NCBI GenBank assembly: GCA_964637565.1
Contig: CAZWTY010000010.1
Span: 1-64,000, forward strand
Direction of reading: 5' to 3'
Length of the DNA: 64,000 nt
From: DYJE01 sp964637565
GTDB lineage: Bacteria; Desulfobacterota; Desulfobacteria; Desulfobacterales; Desulfolunaceae
Shown here piece after piece: positions 12,701 through 27,700 of the stretch. The position numbers and the translations under genes were made by a program. How positions within the stretch are numbered: position 1 is the first letter of the stretch; each line of letters begins with the position of its first letter. The notes under the pieces are model-generated. The model saw only the letters and a program-made list of their open reading frames with translations, searched no databases and was not told the origin of the DNA.

Positions 12701-15700
12701 CCAGATTTTTTCTTCCCGCTTCAAACTCTTGCTCCAGCTCCTCGATGTAGGCCGTCACCTGGTTCACGTCGCTCTGGGACTTGGCCAGTTCCTGCATGGC
12801 GATCTGCTCCTGGTGTTCACGGTAGCTGAGCAGGGCTTTGAGACTGAACTGAAACTTTTTCATTTATGAATAATAGATCGCCTTGAGTTTGTTCAACGCT
12901 ATCGCACAGTTTTCCCTGCGGTCCATGGGCTGCCGCAGCAGCTCATCCAGCTTGGGTTTAAGGGCGATGGCCTGGTCGATCACCGGATTGGAACCTTTGG
13001 CGTAGGCCCCGATGGAGATCATGTCCTCTGCCGACGCATAGGCCGACAGAATCCGTATGGTCCGTTCCCTGAGTTCGATGTGCTCCGGACTCGCCACGTC
13101 CCGGGCCACACGGCTGACGCTTTCCAGAACCTCGATGGCCGGGTAGTGGCCCCGGTTCGCCAGCTTCCTGGACAAAACGATGTGCCCGTCCACAATGGAC
13201 CGGACCGTGTCCCCTACGGGATCGTTCAGATCGTCGCCTTCCACCAGCACGGTATAGATCCCCGTGATGCTTCCCTTTCCCTCGATGTTGCCCGCACGCT
13301 CCAGGAGGATGGGAATCCGCACGAAAAACGAGGAGGTGTAACCTCTGTTCGTGGGTGGTTCGCCTGCGGAAAGCCCCACGTCCCTGGAAGACATGGCGAA
13401 ACGGGTGATCGAATCGATGATCAGCAGCACGTGCTTGCCCTGGTCCCTGAAATACTCGGCAATAGTGGTGGCCAGATAGGCCCCCCGCATCCTGACCAGG
13501 GGCGATGTGTCGGAGGTGGCGGCCACCACCACGGATTTTTTGAGACCGTCTGCTCCAAGATTGTGTTCCACGAAATCCTTGACCTCGCGGCCGCGTTCAC
13601 CCACAAGACCGATCACCGTCACGTCGGCCTCGGTGTGCTTGGCCATCATGCCCATGAGCACGCTTTTTCCCACGCCGGAACCGGCCATGATGGCCACGCG
13701 CTGTCCCCGGCCCAGGGGAATGATCGTGTTGATGGCCGACACGCCCACATCCATCAGCTCGGTGATCGGTTTCCGCTGGAGCGGGTTCACCGGTTTTCCG
13801 TAAAGGGGGTAGCGGACCGTGTGGACCGGATGGGGCAGGGAGTCCAGGGGCTGGCCCATGCCGTCGAGAACACGTCCGAGCAGACTGTCTCCGACCTCCG
13901 CTTCCGGCCCTTTTTCAAGAAGCACGACCCGGCTGCCGCCCCGAATGCCCCGCACATCCCCATAGGGCATCAGAAGCACCCGGTCTTCCCGGAAACCCAC
14001 CACTTCGGAAAGGATCACCTCGTTATGATCCGTATAGATGGAACACAGGGACCCGATGCCCATGTTGAGGCCCGTGGCCTCCACGATCAGCCCCACGACC
14101 TTGACCACCCGGCCTTCCAGTTCGATGCTGATGCATCGCTCCACGGCCTTGATGTATTTCTCGAAATCGATGTGGTAATCCATGGCTCGGTTACATCCTG
14201 CTCAAATCGATGATGCTTTGTTTCACGGCCTCGAGCCTCTCCTCGATGGACGTGCTCACCTCACCTGAGGGCGTCTCGATCCGGCAGCCCCCGGGGTTGA
14301 TCAAGGGATCGGAAACAAGAGTCACCTGCTTTAAGCCTTTGATCTTTTCGAAAAAATCTTCCTTCACCATTTCCATGTATTCGTAATCCAGGGGATGGAC
14401 GGCGATGGTGGCGGACACGGGGTCCCTGATCTGTTCAAAAGCGTTCATAATGGCCCGGGTCACGATATCCTTGTCCACCTCGACCTTTCCGTACACCACT
14501 TTTTCAGCGACCCTGGCCACCAGGTCGATGATCTTCTCTTCGTACACCTTCACGATCCGCTGCCACATGTTTTCCACATCCGAAAGAATGAGGAGAAGAT
14601 GGTCCGTCTTTTCCCTGGCCTCATCCACACCCGCCTGAAACCCCTCTTCCCTTCCCTGGGCGAAACCCTGGGCAAAGGCCTCCTGGCGGATCTGTTCCGG
14701 ATCCGGTCCCGGGTCATGGGCGGGCACATGGACTTCAGGTTCTTCCACAGGACCGGAATCAAAAACCGGGGGCTCATCCACAGGGACCCGTGTTTCCATG
14801 TCGTATTCTTTTCTCGGTCCGTAGAGCAGGGAAAACGGCTGGGACGCCTCCTCCCCGCTCCTCTCGTAGAGGGCCTTGAACGCGCGGACCACCTCGGGAT
14901 CTTCCATGTCCGGACCGCTGAGCCTTTCCCGTTCGAAATGATCGAGTTCGGAAGGAACCAGAGGTTTCCAGCCGTCGGCGTCGTGGCGGCTATCAGACAA
15001 GGACATCGTCTTTTCCCTTTCCTCCAAGGGTGATGGTGCCTTCGGCCTCCAGTTCCTTGGCGGCCTGGACAATGGCCTGCTGGGCTTCCTCCACCTCGGA
15101 GAGTTTCACCGGCCCCATGACCTCCAGGTCTTCCATGACCATTTCCGCCGCCCTGGACGAGAGGTTGCCGAGAATCTTGTTCTTCATTTCCTCGCTGGCC
15201 GTCTTCAGGGCCAGGGTGAGCTGCGGGCCTTCCACCTTTTTCAGGATCTCCCTCATGCCCCGGTCGTCCACGTTGATCATGTCCTCGAAGACGAACATCA
15301 TGTCCCGGACACTGCCGGCCATTTCCGCGTCCTCTTCCTCGATGGCCTCCATGATCGCCTCTTCCGTGGCCTTGTCCACGCCGTTCAGGATATCCACCAG
15401 AACCTGGAGACCGCCCACCTTTCCGCCGGAACTGACCATGTTCTTCATTTCCTCTTTCAGGGCCGTGTCCACGTCCCGGACGATATCCTCGGGAACCTGC
15501 CCCAGTTGGGCCACGCGAAGGGCGATATCTCCTTTCAGTTCCGTGGGAAAGGACACCATGACATCGGAGGCGATGTCTGCGGGCAGATGGGCCATGACCA
15601 TGGCGATGGTCTGGGGATGTTCGGCGGCCAGGGTGGACGCCAGGGCCGCGATGTTGACTTCCCGGCTCCACACAAAGGGTTTTTCCCGTTTTCTCTCCTC

Positions 15701-18700
15701 GATCTCCCTGAGGATCATTTCGGCCCTCTCGGGGTCCAGGGTCCGTTCGATGACGTTTTTCAAAAACCCGTTGGACTCCACCACCAGCTTGGATTCCCCT
15801 TCGTAAAACTTGACGAACTCCTGGGAAATGGAGGCCAGGTCCTCGGGTGTGATTTCATCGATCTGTGTCATGGCCACGGCGATTTTCTTGATCTCGGCGT
15901 TGCTCATCTTCTTGAAAACTTCCGAGGCGTAACCCTCGCCCATGTTCAGGAGAAACATGGCCGCCTTGCGTGGACCCGTCAGTTTTTTGCCGCCTCCGCG
16001 CCGTTCGTTGTCACTCATGGTTTTCCTCCGCCTCTCCCTCGCTCAGCCAGCCACGGATGATGTTGGCCGCACGGTTGATGTCTTCACGGGCCAGGAGCAT
16101 GGCCTTGTCCTGGACGGTCGTGACCCTGGGCTTGGGCAACAGGGGTTTGCCCTGGTCGTCAAAAATCAGTTTTTCAGGTTCGTGCTCGGGCAGGAGTTTG
16201 TCGCTGTCCGATTCGCTGACCTTCTGGAACGTCTTGAGCAGGGGCCTGACCACGAACAGGAAGATCAGGATGATGAGAAGGATGTTGAGAATGGGTTTGC
16301 CGTATTCCCTTTTGATATCGTCCCAGTTGATCCCGGCGCTTTCCGCGCCCTTGTTCCAGATCTCTCCTGCGGAAAAGGGAATGGATTCAAGGGATACCTG
16401 GTCTTCCCGGTCGACGTTGTAACCCATGGCCTGTTTGACCAGGGTTTCGAACCGGGCCAGCTCCTCGGGCGTCCTGGGCACATAGACCGATTCCATGTCG
16501 CCTTTCTCGTTTTCCTCCATTTTGTAGGTTCCGTCAAGAACCGCGGCCACAGAAAGCCGTGTCAGCCTGCCCACGGGGTTCTGGGTCACCCTCACGGTCT
16601 TGCTGATCTCGTAGTTGACCGTTTCGTCCTGGTGCTCCGCCGTTTCCCCGGCTCCCTGGCCTTCGGGCTCGGCGGCCCCGATGGGGTTCACGGTGGACAC
16701 ATTGGCCGGGTTGCCCCTTCGCCTTTCCGAGCGGTCACCCACGGTCTGCCGGCTCCGGACCACCTGGGCGTCGGGATCGTAGATTTCCTCGTTCATGTCC
16801 ACTTTGGCGAAATCCATGTCCGCCGTCACACGGACAATGGCCTTGCCCGGCCCCACGATTTCCTCGAGCATGGTCTGGATCCGTCCGGCCATGCTCTTCT
16901 CGAAGTTCAGCTTGTACTCGAACTGCTTGTTCATGGGGGACTCGTTTTCATCGAGACCCAGCCCCTTGGACAGCACCTTGCCGTCCGAATCCACCACCGT
17001 CACCAGTTCGGGCTTCAGATCCTCCACGGCGCTGGCCACCAGATGGACCACGGCTTCCACTTTTTCCTTGGGCAGCTTGGTTTTGAGTTTCAGGAACACC
17101 GAGGCCGAAGGCGGTTTGGCGTCTTCGACAAACACGGAATCCTTGGGCAGCACGATAATGACCCGGGCGTCCTTGACCTCGTCCATCTCCTTGATGGTCC
17201 GTCCCAGTTCTCCCTGGAGCGCCCGCTGGAAGTTCAACTGCTGGACGAATTCCGTGGTCCCGAAGTCTGTCTTGTCGAAAATCTCGAACCCCACCCCGGA
17301 TTTGGGGAGACCGGCCTCGGCAAGCCCAAGCCGGGCGTCGTGAATCTTCGGCGAGGGAACCATGATCACGCTTTCGTTTCGTTCGAACTTGTAGGGAATT
17401 TTCAGCTCTTTGAGTTTTTCCACCACCTGAGCCGAATCCTCTGCGGCAAGCCCTGTCAGCAGCACCTTGTACTCGGCCCGGCTGGCCCAGAGAAAAATCC
17501 CGCTGAACCCGGCCACCACGAAAAACACGATGGCCCCCGTGGCAATTTTTCGAGACAGGGGCACATCCTTAAAATTGTTCAGAATCTGTACAAGAGGATT
17601 GGCCATAATTCCCTTCTGCTGTCATGGCCGGGCCTTATCCAGAGCCCGGCCGGTCTCCGCCGCTACCGGCGTCAATACATGGTAAGACCGCCAACGCCGC
17701 CCATGAAACGTTTTACAGCGCCGTCATATCTGCATCTTGACGATTTCGTTATAGGCCTGCATCACCTTGGCCCGGACCTGCACCAGATAACGGAGGGAGA
17801 TATCCGCCTCGCTGACGGAAATCATCCCGTCGTGGATGTCCATGTCCCCACGGATCACTTTTTTTATCGAATCGTCGGCGTTGTGCTGTTTGACGTTCAC
17901 ATCCACGAGCATGGATTTGAGCCGTTCGCTGAAATCAGGATTCACGTTCTCCCCCTCCGTGATTTTCCGTTTTCCGGCAGGCATTCCGAAGTTTTTACCG
18001 CTGATGGGATCGATCATCCTCCGACCTCCTATTCACCGATGGTCAGGGCTCGCCTGACCATGCTCTTGGTGTTCTCGATCACTTTCACGCTGGCGTCGTA
18101 GGACCGTTTGGCCACGATCATGTCGGCCATTTCAGACAGGGTGTCCACATTGGGCATCCGCACGTAGCCGGTGAACGGGTCCGCGTCGGGATGGGCGGGG
18201 TTGTGGACCAGCCTGAAGTTTTCCTGGGATTCCACGACCTGCTCGACCTCCACCCCTTTGTACTCCCGGCGGACCTGGTCGAAGGTCTTGTTGAAATCCA
18301 TGTCCTTGCTTTTGAACACCACCATTTTCCGGCGGTACGGTTCCCCGTTGTCTGTCCGTGTGGTTTCCGAGTTGGCCAGGTTTTCCGATATCACGTTCAC
18401 CTTGGTCCGGTGGGCGGCCAGGGCCGTCTGACTGATATCCAGCGATTTGACAAGGTCCATTATCTGCCTCCTTCGGTGATGGCGTGTTTCAGGATGTTGA
18501 TCTTGCGTTTCAGCATTTCAACACTGGTCCTGTACTTGATGTTGTTTTCCACCAGGTTTCCCATTTCCGTGTCGATGTTCACGGGTTCGGGGTAAAAAGG
18601 GTCCTGTTTAACGTAGGTATTGGACGACAGTGAGCCTTCAGGCCCCACGGCAAAGTGTCGCTCGTTGGTCCGGGCAAGTTTTTCTGTCTGGCGGGACATT

Positions 18701-21700
18701 TCTGCCGCAAGGGTTTTCTGGAAATCCAGATCCCGGGGGGTAAAGCCCACGGTGTCGAGGTTGGCGATGTTGCCTGAAATCAGGCTGTGGCGCCTGGCCG
18801 AAACGCCCACGGATTTTTCAAGAGTCCGCATGGCGTTGTCGAAAAGATAGGAGTCTGTCATGAATCACCTCATGGAATGAACCTGATAAAAAAAACTGGG
18901 CCGGTGTCAAAGGTTTGACCTTTTTCCATCCGTTTTCATTTCACAAGATTGAATTGCAACATGCATGCCTGAAGGGGTTTTTAGCCGTCATTCTTCCTCT
19001 GGCCCCACATCCTCGCCCCCTTCCTTGTACTCGTTCAACTTGTTTCGGAGGGTTCGGACGCTGATGCCCAGAAGCGTGGCAGCGTGGGTCCTGTTCCAGC
19101 CCGTTTTGTCCAGGGTGTGGAAAATCATCCGGCGTTCCATGTCCCGAAGGGGAGAAGACAGAAGCTCGTCGGAAATACCGGGTTGATTCGCCCCGACTTC
19201 TGAAGGCTGGGCCTGTTCGGGCGTTTCAAGGAAAAGGTCTTTCGGGGTGACCTGGTCTCCCGTGGCCAGGAGGACGGCCCGCTGGATGATGTTTTCCAAC
19301 TCACGGACATTTCCCTTGAGCGGCAGTTGTTTCAACCGGTCCAGGGCTTCTTTTGTCAAACATTTGACATGTCGTCCGTCAAGGGCGTTAAACTTCCGGA
19401 TGAAGTGTTCGCAGAGCAGTTCCACGTCGTCCAGGCGCTGACGCAAGGGGGGGATGGACAGGGGGATCACGTTCAGGCGGTAATAAAGGTCTTCACGAAA
19501 CTCACCTTTTTCGACCCATTCGATGATGTTTCGGTTCGTCGTGGCCACGATCCGGACGTCCACAGGCACGGGGGCGCCTCCACCCACACGGTCAACCTCC
19601 TTTTCCTGAATCACCCTGAGAAGCTTGGACTGGAGGTGAAGCTGCATTTCCGTGATTTCATCGAGAAGCAGGGTGCCCTTGTCGGCCAGTTCGAACTTTC
19701 CCGCCTTTCGGGAAATGGCGCCGGTAAAGGCTCCTTTTTCATGGCCGAACAGTTCGCTCTCAAGAAGGTTTTCAGGCAGCGCCGCGCAGTTCACCGCCAC
19801 GAAAGGCCCTTTGCTCCGCCTGCTTTTTTCGTGGATGTAGCGGGCGAACAGCTCCTTACCGGTTCCGCTTTCCCCTTTGATCAGGATGGAAGCCGTGCTG
19901 TCCGCCACCTGGTCCACCAGGGCGAGGATCCTTGTCATTTCAGGATTCCGCGTGATGATCCGGGCATGTTTTCCCCTGGGCTCGTCTTTGCCGTGGCCAC
20001 GGATTTTCCCCAGGACACTTTCCACGGCGGCGGAAAGCTGTTCGGCCGTGATCTCTCCCGTGAGAACATCGGCAGCTCCGGACCGCATCACGGAGATGGC
20101 TTCGGCCACCGGGACGTTTTTTCCCTGGACAAGCACGGGCAGCTCCGGCTTCCGCTCCCTGATACGCTGCATGAAATCCGAAGCGGTCATGCCCGGGGCC
20201 TCGGTCGAAACGATGGCCATGGCCCAGCTTCCATTTTCCGCCTTGACCAGGGCGTCAATCATGTCGTGGGACGACGTCACATGAAAACCACGGTTTTCGA
20301 GAACAGCGGCCGCCTCGCGCTTTGATGACTGATTCCCTTCAACCAGAAGGATATGTCTCGATTCGATCATGTGTTATCCGAGTCCGGTCAGTTGTTTTTT
20401 TCGAGTTTCGCCTTGAGGTTCATGGATCTGAGGCGCTCCTGCGCCATGCCGCTCCAGAATGTGTCCCCGTTTTCCACCACATAGGAATAGGCCCGGTCGG
20501 CCTCCTCCAGGTTTCTCAGCTTCTGGTGCGCCTCGCCCAGCCTGAAATGAACCTCTGTCAAATCCGCAGGGTCCGTGCTGAGCTTAAGCGCCCGGTCAAG
20601 AACCTCCACAGCCCTGTCCCATTGTTTTACCTTCATCAGGTTTTCCGCCATATCCTTGTAAACAGGCAGAAGGGTCTCGGCGTTCTTTTCAGGGTTTTTG
20701 GCCAGCATAACCGCGGCGTTTTCAAGGGTCGTGGCGGCGGCGTTGAAATCACCCAAGACCGACTGGTTTTTGGCGATCTCCATAAGAACCTCGGTTCTTT
20801 GTCCGGGATTCTCTGTTTTCTCATAGGCTTTACGTAAAACCGCGATGGCCCTGGCGTGCTGTTTGCGGCCGGAAAAAATGCGGCCCATGCGCAGCTGCAT
20901 GTCCAGGGACTCCGGTCCGTCGGGGAACCTCTTCACATAAACCCCGGCCATCTTCATGGCTTCCTCGTCACGCCCCACCTCGTCCAGAGACACAGCCAGC
21001 GCCCCGATCAGCGCATCCGAACGATTTCTGTCCAGGGTCCTGTTGTAGGCCTTGTACAAGGTGTCCACCGCCTTGTCGTAAAGATGGGATTTCAGATAGC
21101 CCATGCCTGTGTAGAGAAAAACGTCGGGAGCGTCCATGTCGTCCAGATATTTCCGGTCCGCCTCATACCGTGCTATCAGCTCCGTTTCCTCCCCGCCTTC
21201 CAGGAGTTTTTTGAAAATATGAACCGAGGCGTCGCGGATCAGCTGGATGGCGTCGAGCTCAAGATCCTTGGGTTTGTAGACCAGAAGGTTCTTGGCCGTC
21301 TCAACGCTCTTTTCGTACTCTCCCGCTTCTTTCTGAAGAAGGGCCAGGCGCATCATGGCCAGCTGGGACAGGGGGTTGGTCAGATACTCCCCTATCACCA
21401 TGGTGTAGATTTTTTCTTTCTCCCCTTTGTCTTCCAGGTGTTCGGCAAGACGCATGGAACTGATCACGAAGCCGTCTGTCTTGGGGAACTGCCGGGTCAC
21501 CTGCTTGAAAATCTTCAGGGCCTGGTCTTTCCGCCCTGTTTCCACGAGAATGTCGCCGATGCGGGTGAGCAGGGTATCCCTTCCTTCCATGCCCGGATAG
21601 AGATTGTAGACCTTGAGGAGACTTTCCAGAGCCCTTTCACGGCGCCCCGTCTGGTAGCAGGCGTTGCCCAGGTAAAGGAGAAGCTCGTGGGATTCAAAAG

Positions 21701-24700
21701 CCATGTGGGGTTTTTCCACCAGAAGCTCTTCGAACGTCCGAATGGCGGCCTCGAAATCGCTGGCATTGAACAGGGCCTTGCCCAGCTTCATCTTGGCCTT
21801 GCCGATAAATTCTCCGTCCGGAAAACGGGCCACCACGTCTTTCAGCATTTCGATGGCAAGCTGGCTGTCGTTCTTTTCCGTGTAAAGCCATCCCAGCTCG
21901 AACATGATTTCGGGAATCCCCGGATAACTGTCTTTGTAAGTGGTCCGGACGATCTGAAAATAGCCTTCGGCCTGACTGTTGTCCCCCATGCGCAGGTAGA
22001 TCTTTCCAAGGGCGGCGAGCGCGTAGGCCACGTAGGGCGAATCGGGGTAGAAGCTCACCAGATCCTGAAAATGGTCGGCGGCCTTGACATAATTCTTGAA
22101 CTGGCTGTCGCTCTTTTCCAGATCCTTGAAATAGCAGAACGCCTTGAGGAGCGTGGCGTATTCCCGGCAGGACGTGCCGGCCTTTTCATCCCTGGCGACG
22201 CGGTCGAACATCTCGAAAGCCTCGACCCACTTTTCCTTGCCGGCAAGGGACCTGGCCTCCTGAATACCGGCATGACCGCCGCAGTTCGGAGAGGCCAGCT
22301 CCATGAAAAGCTCGTCACTTGTCTTCAGGTTGCCGCCGCCCTTTTTCTTCAGGCCCTCCAGCAGGTTTTTCTGGTGCAGGTCCGGTTCCGTGCCTTGGTT
22401 CACCGGGGTTTTCGCCCCGAGACCAGGCTTGGAATGGACGGATGCCTCGAACTCGTGCCGTCCGGCCGGGTCCGGGTGGCCCTCGACCCGTGCACTTGGA
22501 AGGAGTCGCTCTTTTCCCTCTTTGCGGGCAGCATCAGCCGCCGGTTCCGCAGCTTTTTCATCTTTTCCGGCGACCGGATGATCCGCCATGGGGCCATGGC
22601 CCGACTCTTTCTTCTCTGGACGGGAAACCCCGGGCTTCTTTGCCGTTTTTCGAACCGGACGCTCCACAGAACCTTTTTTTACCTGTTTTCCCTGCTTTTT
22701 GGCGGCCGCAACGGCCGGAGAAGATTTCACCGAAGGTTTTTTGACGTTCAGGACAGGGGTCACGATCAGTTCACCCGTTCCGGCCCACCGGGACGAAACG
22801 GACCCCACGTCCCTTCCTGTGGATATCACGATGGACACCACGTTTTCCCGGGCCCGGGACACGTTCACATTCCGGATACAGGCCCCTCCCCCACCTTTGA
22901 CCACGACCCTGTCTCCCGAATCCACGCCACTGAACGCCACCAGGATCTCACCCGAGGCAAACCGGACCGTTTTGTAAGGGACCCTTTCAGACAGGACAAT
23001 GTGGACGGAACAGGGATCTTCTGAAACCTTGATGGACTCCATCGTTGCGGAAAAGGCGGGCCCGGAGGGCAGAACGGCCAGACAGCCCAGGAGGACAATC
23101 AGTAACATCGTGTGGATTCGGGTCGTTCGCTGGATCATGATTCAAGCCGCCGTTAGGGTCAACCCATGAAATACGGGATCTGGCCGGATTCATTGCAAAC
23201 CATATGCCACATTCCCCTGCCCCCGTTTCCACCTGACATGACCACAACTATAATTTTCATGCCCACCCTGAATCAATCTGTTTCCATGATCTTTGAGAAA
23301 AAACCGGAAAATTCCCGGGCTCCATTCGTGGAGACCGGCTCCGGCACGCCAACACAGGTGTCAATCTTTTGGCACCGCCACCCCACGGCAAAAAAAAAGG
23401 GCGGTCCGGCGACCGTCCCATCTTCCGTGACCCTGGCGCGGCAGGTGCCTTCGGTCTCATTCACCCTCATCGTCGTCGGTCCAGTCCGCCCGGTCGGGAA
23501 GCAGGTTCATTTTCTTTATTTTTTCGACCAGGGTGGTGCGTTTCATTTTCAGCATGTCCGCCGCCTTGGCCTTGACCCAGTTGGTTTTGTTCAGGGCGTG
23601 GAGTATCAGTTTTTTCTGATGTTCCTCTACAGCCTCGTTGAAACCCAGGCCGTTTTCAAAAAAGTCGTCGAGACCTGCCGCCATGGAATCCAGGACATCG
23701 GGTTCAAGTCCTGAAATGTAGTCGGGCAGGTCCTCGAGATCCACCGTCTCTTTTTCCACGAGAACGGAAATCCGCTCCATCATGTTTTCCAGTTCACGCA
23801 CATTGCCCTGCCAGTCGTAACGGCAGAGAGCCGCCATGGCTTCAGGGGAGAACAGCTTCACGCCCCAGCTGTTCTTTTCGTCCATCTTGCGGATGAAGTG
23901 TTCGATCAGAAGGGGAATGTCCTTTTTTCTTTCCCTCAAAGGAGGAACGATGATGGGAATCACGTTGAGGCGGTAATACAGATCCTCCCTGAACGTGTTG
24001 TCCTTGATGGCTTTCCGGAGGTCCTTGTTCGTGGCGGAGATGATGCGGACATTGACATGGATGGGGCGGGTCCCCCCCACACGTTCCAGGCATTTTTCCT
24101 GGAGCACCCGGAGCAGTTTCACCTGGAGGTCGGGGCTCATGTCCCCGATTTCATCGAGAAAGATCGTGCCGCCATCGGCCAGCTCGAACCGGCCCACCCG
24201 GGTTCGATGGGCGCCGGTGAACGAACCTTTTTCATGGCCGAACAGTTCGCTTTCCAGAAGTTCCCGGGGGATGGCCCCGCAGTTGATGGTGATCATGGGG
24301 GCGTGGCGCCTGGGGCTGTTGGCATGGATGGCCCGGGCGATCAGTTCCTTGCCGGTTCCGCTCTCGCCGGTGATCAGGACCGTGCTGTCCGTCCCCGCCA
24401 CCCTGGCCACCAGAGACGATATTTTCCGGATGGCCTCGCTTTCTCCGATAAAATCCCCGAACTGAAAGGGGATGTTGTCCTGAATCACCGGCTGGTTTCC
24501 CTTGACGGGCTCCGGACCGGAACCGAATTCACACAGGGCCTGGCTGATGGATTCAAGGCAGGTGAGAGCGACGGAAGCCGCCTGATCTCCCCTTTCGGCC
24601 TCGGCCTTTTCCGGAAGAAAAACACAGCGCGTGTTTGTTTCCTCCGTGGATAAAAAATCAAGCAGCGCCTGTTTTTCCATCTCAGGCAGGGCGTCACTGG

Positions 24701-27700
24701 CGACCACCACATCACAGCCCTCCGCTTCCAGGGCGTCCATGACGTCACGGAGCCGGGAAACCGGTGTCACCTGGTGCCCCTCTCTTGAAAGACGTTCAGA
24801 CAGAAACGTTCTGTGTTCGTGATCTCCCGCAAATAAAATCCGCGACATAGTGTCCTCGTAGTCGAATCCCGCGATGGCCGGCATGATGTATGTTCAGAAG
24901 TCAGGATGGGATCGTGACAACCTTAAGACCGCAAGGACGGCATGCTCCGTACCTTCCCGGTAAATTCTCCGGAAAACTCCTTTCAATCCAGGATTTTGTC
25001 CAGTTTCTCAGCAATCGCCTCCGCCGTGAACGGTTTGACCACATAATTGGACACTCCCGCCTGAACCGCTTCGATGACGTTCTGTTTCTGGGCTTCCGCC
25101 GTCACCATGAGAAAGGGGACTTCCTTGTAAACGGGATCGGACCTGACGGTTTTCAGAAGCTCGAGCCCTGTCATCTTGGGCATGTTCCAGTCCGAGATGA
25201 TCAGGTCGTACGTGGTTTTTTTCATTTCCTCAAGAGCCGTGGTCCCGTCGTCCGCCTCGCCGATATTCGTATACCCGAGCTGTTTCAGGATATTCTTCAT
25301 GATGCGCCGCATGGTGGCGAAATCGTCCACAACGAGAATTTTAATGGCATTGTTCATAGCTCAACCTCACCTGTTCCGAATAACCGGGTCTATACACGGC
25401 AACGATTTTCTTTCATGCTTCAAGACACACCTCGATGGTAAATCCACCCCCCTCGGTGGTAAAGGGAATGGCGATCTTGGGCCCGTCCGTGTAATGGGTC
25501 ACGCAATGCCCTTTTCCGCTGATCACCGTGGGAATGGCCGCATGGAACAGACGTCCCAGATCCTCAAGCTCCCGGCGGGCCTGGCCGGATATCATGTTCA
25601 GCAGTTCCCCCACCGCGTCGGCCACCTCGTGGTTCAGCGTGGTCATCTCCTCGCCGAACATGTTGGACACAATTCTCAGGATACTGCCCTGGTCGAAGGT
25701 CACGGCAATGGTTCCGTTGGAATCTCCGGTGATTCCGATCACACCGGTCACGTCGCCTTTGGCCTTGTCATCCTTTTTGAGATACGGTTTGCCCACCTTG
25801 CACTGGGTAAACGCCATGGTGGCCAGCACATTGCTCGTGGCATTGATGAAAGGGTTGATCAGATTGGCGTCCATGAATGTCTCCGGTTCAAAAAAATCCC
25901 GACGCCCCCTGGTTCAGATCCTGTCCGAATCGGGTGCGTTGTATCTGACGATGTTTTTCAGATGGGTGTAGGTGTCCAAGTCCACCGAATCAAAATAGAC
26001 GGCGTACCCGTCACTGTCCACCCGGACCACATGCCCTTCCATCCTGAGCAGCAGTTCCTCCTCGAGTCCTTCGAGCCGTATCCCCACCTGGCAGGGTGTG
26101 CCCTTTTCCGGGAGGGCGGCCCCATCGGTCTTGACAAAGACCCCCCTCAGGCTCAGATCCCTGGAACTGCCTTTGTAGCGTGTTTCCATACCGGACAAGG
26201 TCACGGCCACCACCGTTTTGAATTCAACCCGGATTCCTTTCCGTCGATCCTGATTGTCCTGATGCTCCATCGCTGTCTCCATGGGTATCGGGCCGACCGG
26301 TTAATCACCGTTTCCGGAGGCCCTGATCTGCTTTCTCTGCTGACCGAACGTGAACTGAATGAGGCGTTCCCGTTCTTCCTCACTCAAACCTGTAAATTCA
26401 ATTCCAGCAAGATAGGTCGTTTTGTCACCGTCCCGCCTTTCCTCGGACCGGACCACACGGCCCAGGGTTTCGAGGCGTCCGTAGGGGAAACCCGGCAAAA
26501 GGATGCTGAGTTTCAGGACGGTTCCCGTTTCAGGGTTTTCGGGCAGAACAAGACAGATCCCGGAACCGCTGATATCCACCGTGTCGATCACCTGGATTTC
26601 CCGGCCGGTTTTTTCCGCCCCTTCAAGTTTTTCCAGGATACGGTTCAATTTTTCGTCCAGGAGGAGAAGAGCCGCCGTAAACGTTGACAGAATCCTGTCC
26701 ACCTGGGGCTCTCCGGTACTTATGGTTTCCGGAGGCAAGAGAAGCCCTGGGGCGTTTCCGGAGAGTCCGCCTTTGCCTTCCTCGAAGACCTGAGCCCGTA
26801 TCCCAACAGACACAGCCGCCCTGAAATGGTTTCTTTTCAATGAGTTCGACCCGTCGTTCATCGTCGCCAATCAGTCCCGTTCCATAAAAACCACGCTGGC
26901 CGGACTTGCCGAATATTATTTCAAATATGGAAATCGGATGAAGAATTCTTTGAAAACTGCGGGATTATACCATTGGAACCATCTGGTGTAAACACGGAAA
27001 AACACGGCTGACGCCATAGATCCGGCCATGCCCTTTTCAGGGCCGCCCATCGATCAGGTGAAGTCCCACCTTCCGCTGTCCACCAGATTGAGAAAAGACT
27101 CGACGACCCTCGGGTCGAACTGGGCCCCGGACCCGTCTTTGATGATGGTCACCACCTGCTCCAGATCGAGTTTTTTCCTGTAAGCCCTGTCCGAAGCCAT
27201 GGCGTCGTAAGCGTCGGCCACGGACATGATCCGGGCCAGAAAGGGAATGGCCACGCCTTTGAGCCTGTCGGGGTAACCGTTGCCGTCGAAACGTTCGTGG
27301 TGATGGCGGATGATCTGGGTTTCCCGGTCCCACAGGCCGAGCTGGCTGACGATCATGGCGCCGATGGCCGGATGTTCCTTGATGATCTCGAACTCCTCTT
27401 CGGTGAGACGTCCGGGCTTCAGGAGGATGTTGTCCCGGATCCCGATTTTACCGATATCATGGAGCCTTCCGGCGAAATTCAGCAGGTTGAGTTCCTCTTC
27501 AGAGCAGCCCATTTCCCTGCCGATGACCACCGCCATTTCCGCCACCCTGTTCGAGTGTTCCTTCGTGTAGGCGTCCCTGGCTTCCACCGCCTTCACGAAA
27601 GCCCTCAGGGTGGAAAAGAGGTTTTCCGAAATGGTTTCGTACAGAGCGATGTTTTCCGCCGTGTCCGCCGCTTTCTGGGCCATGAACGACAGGTAGTACA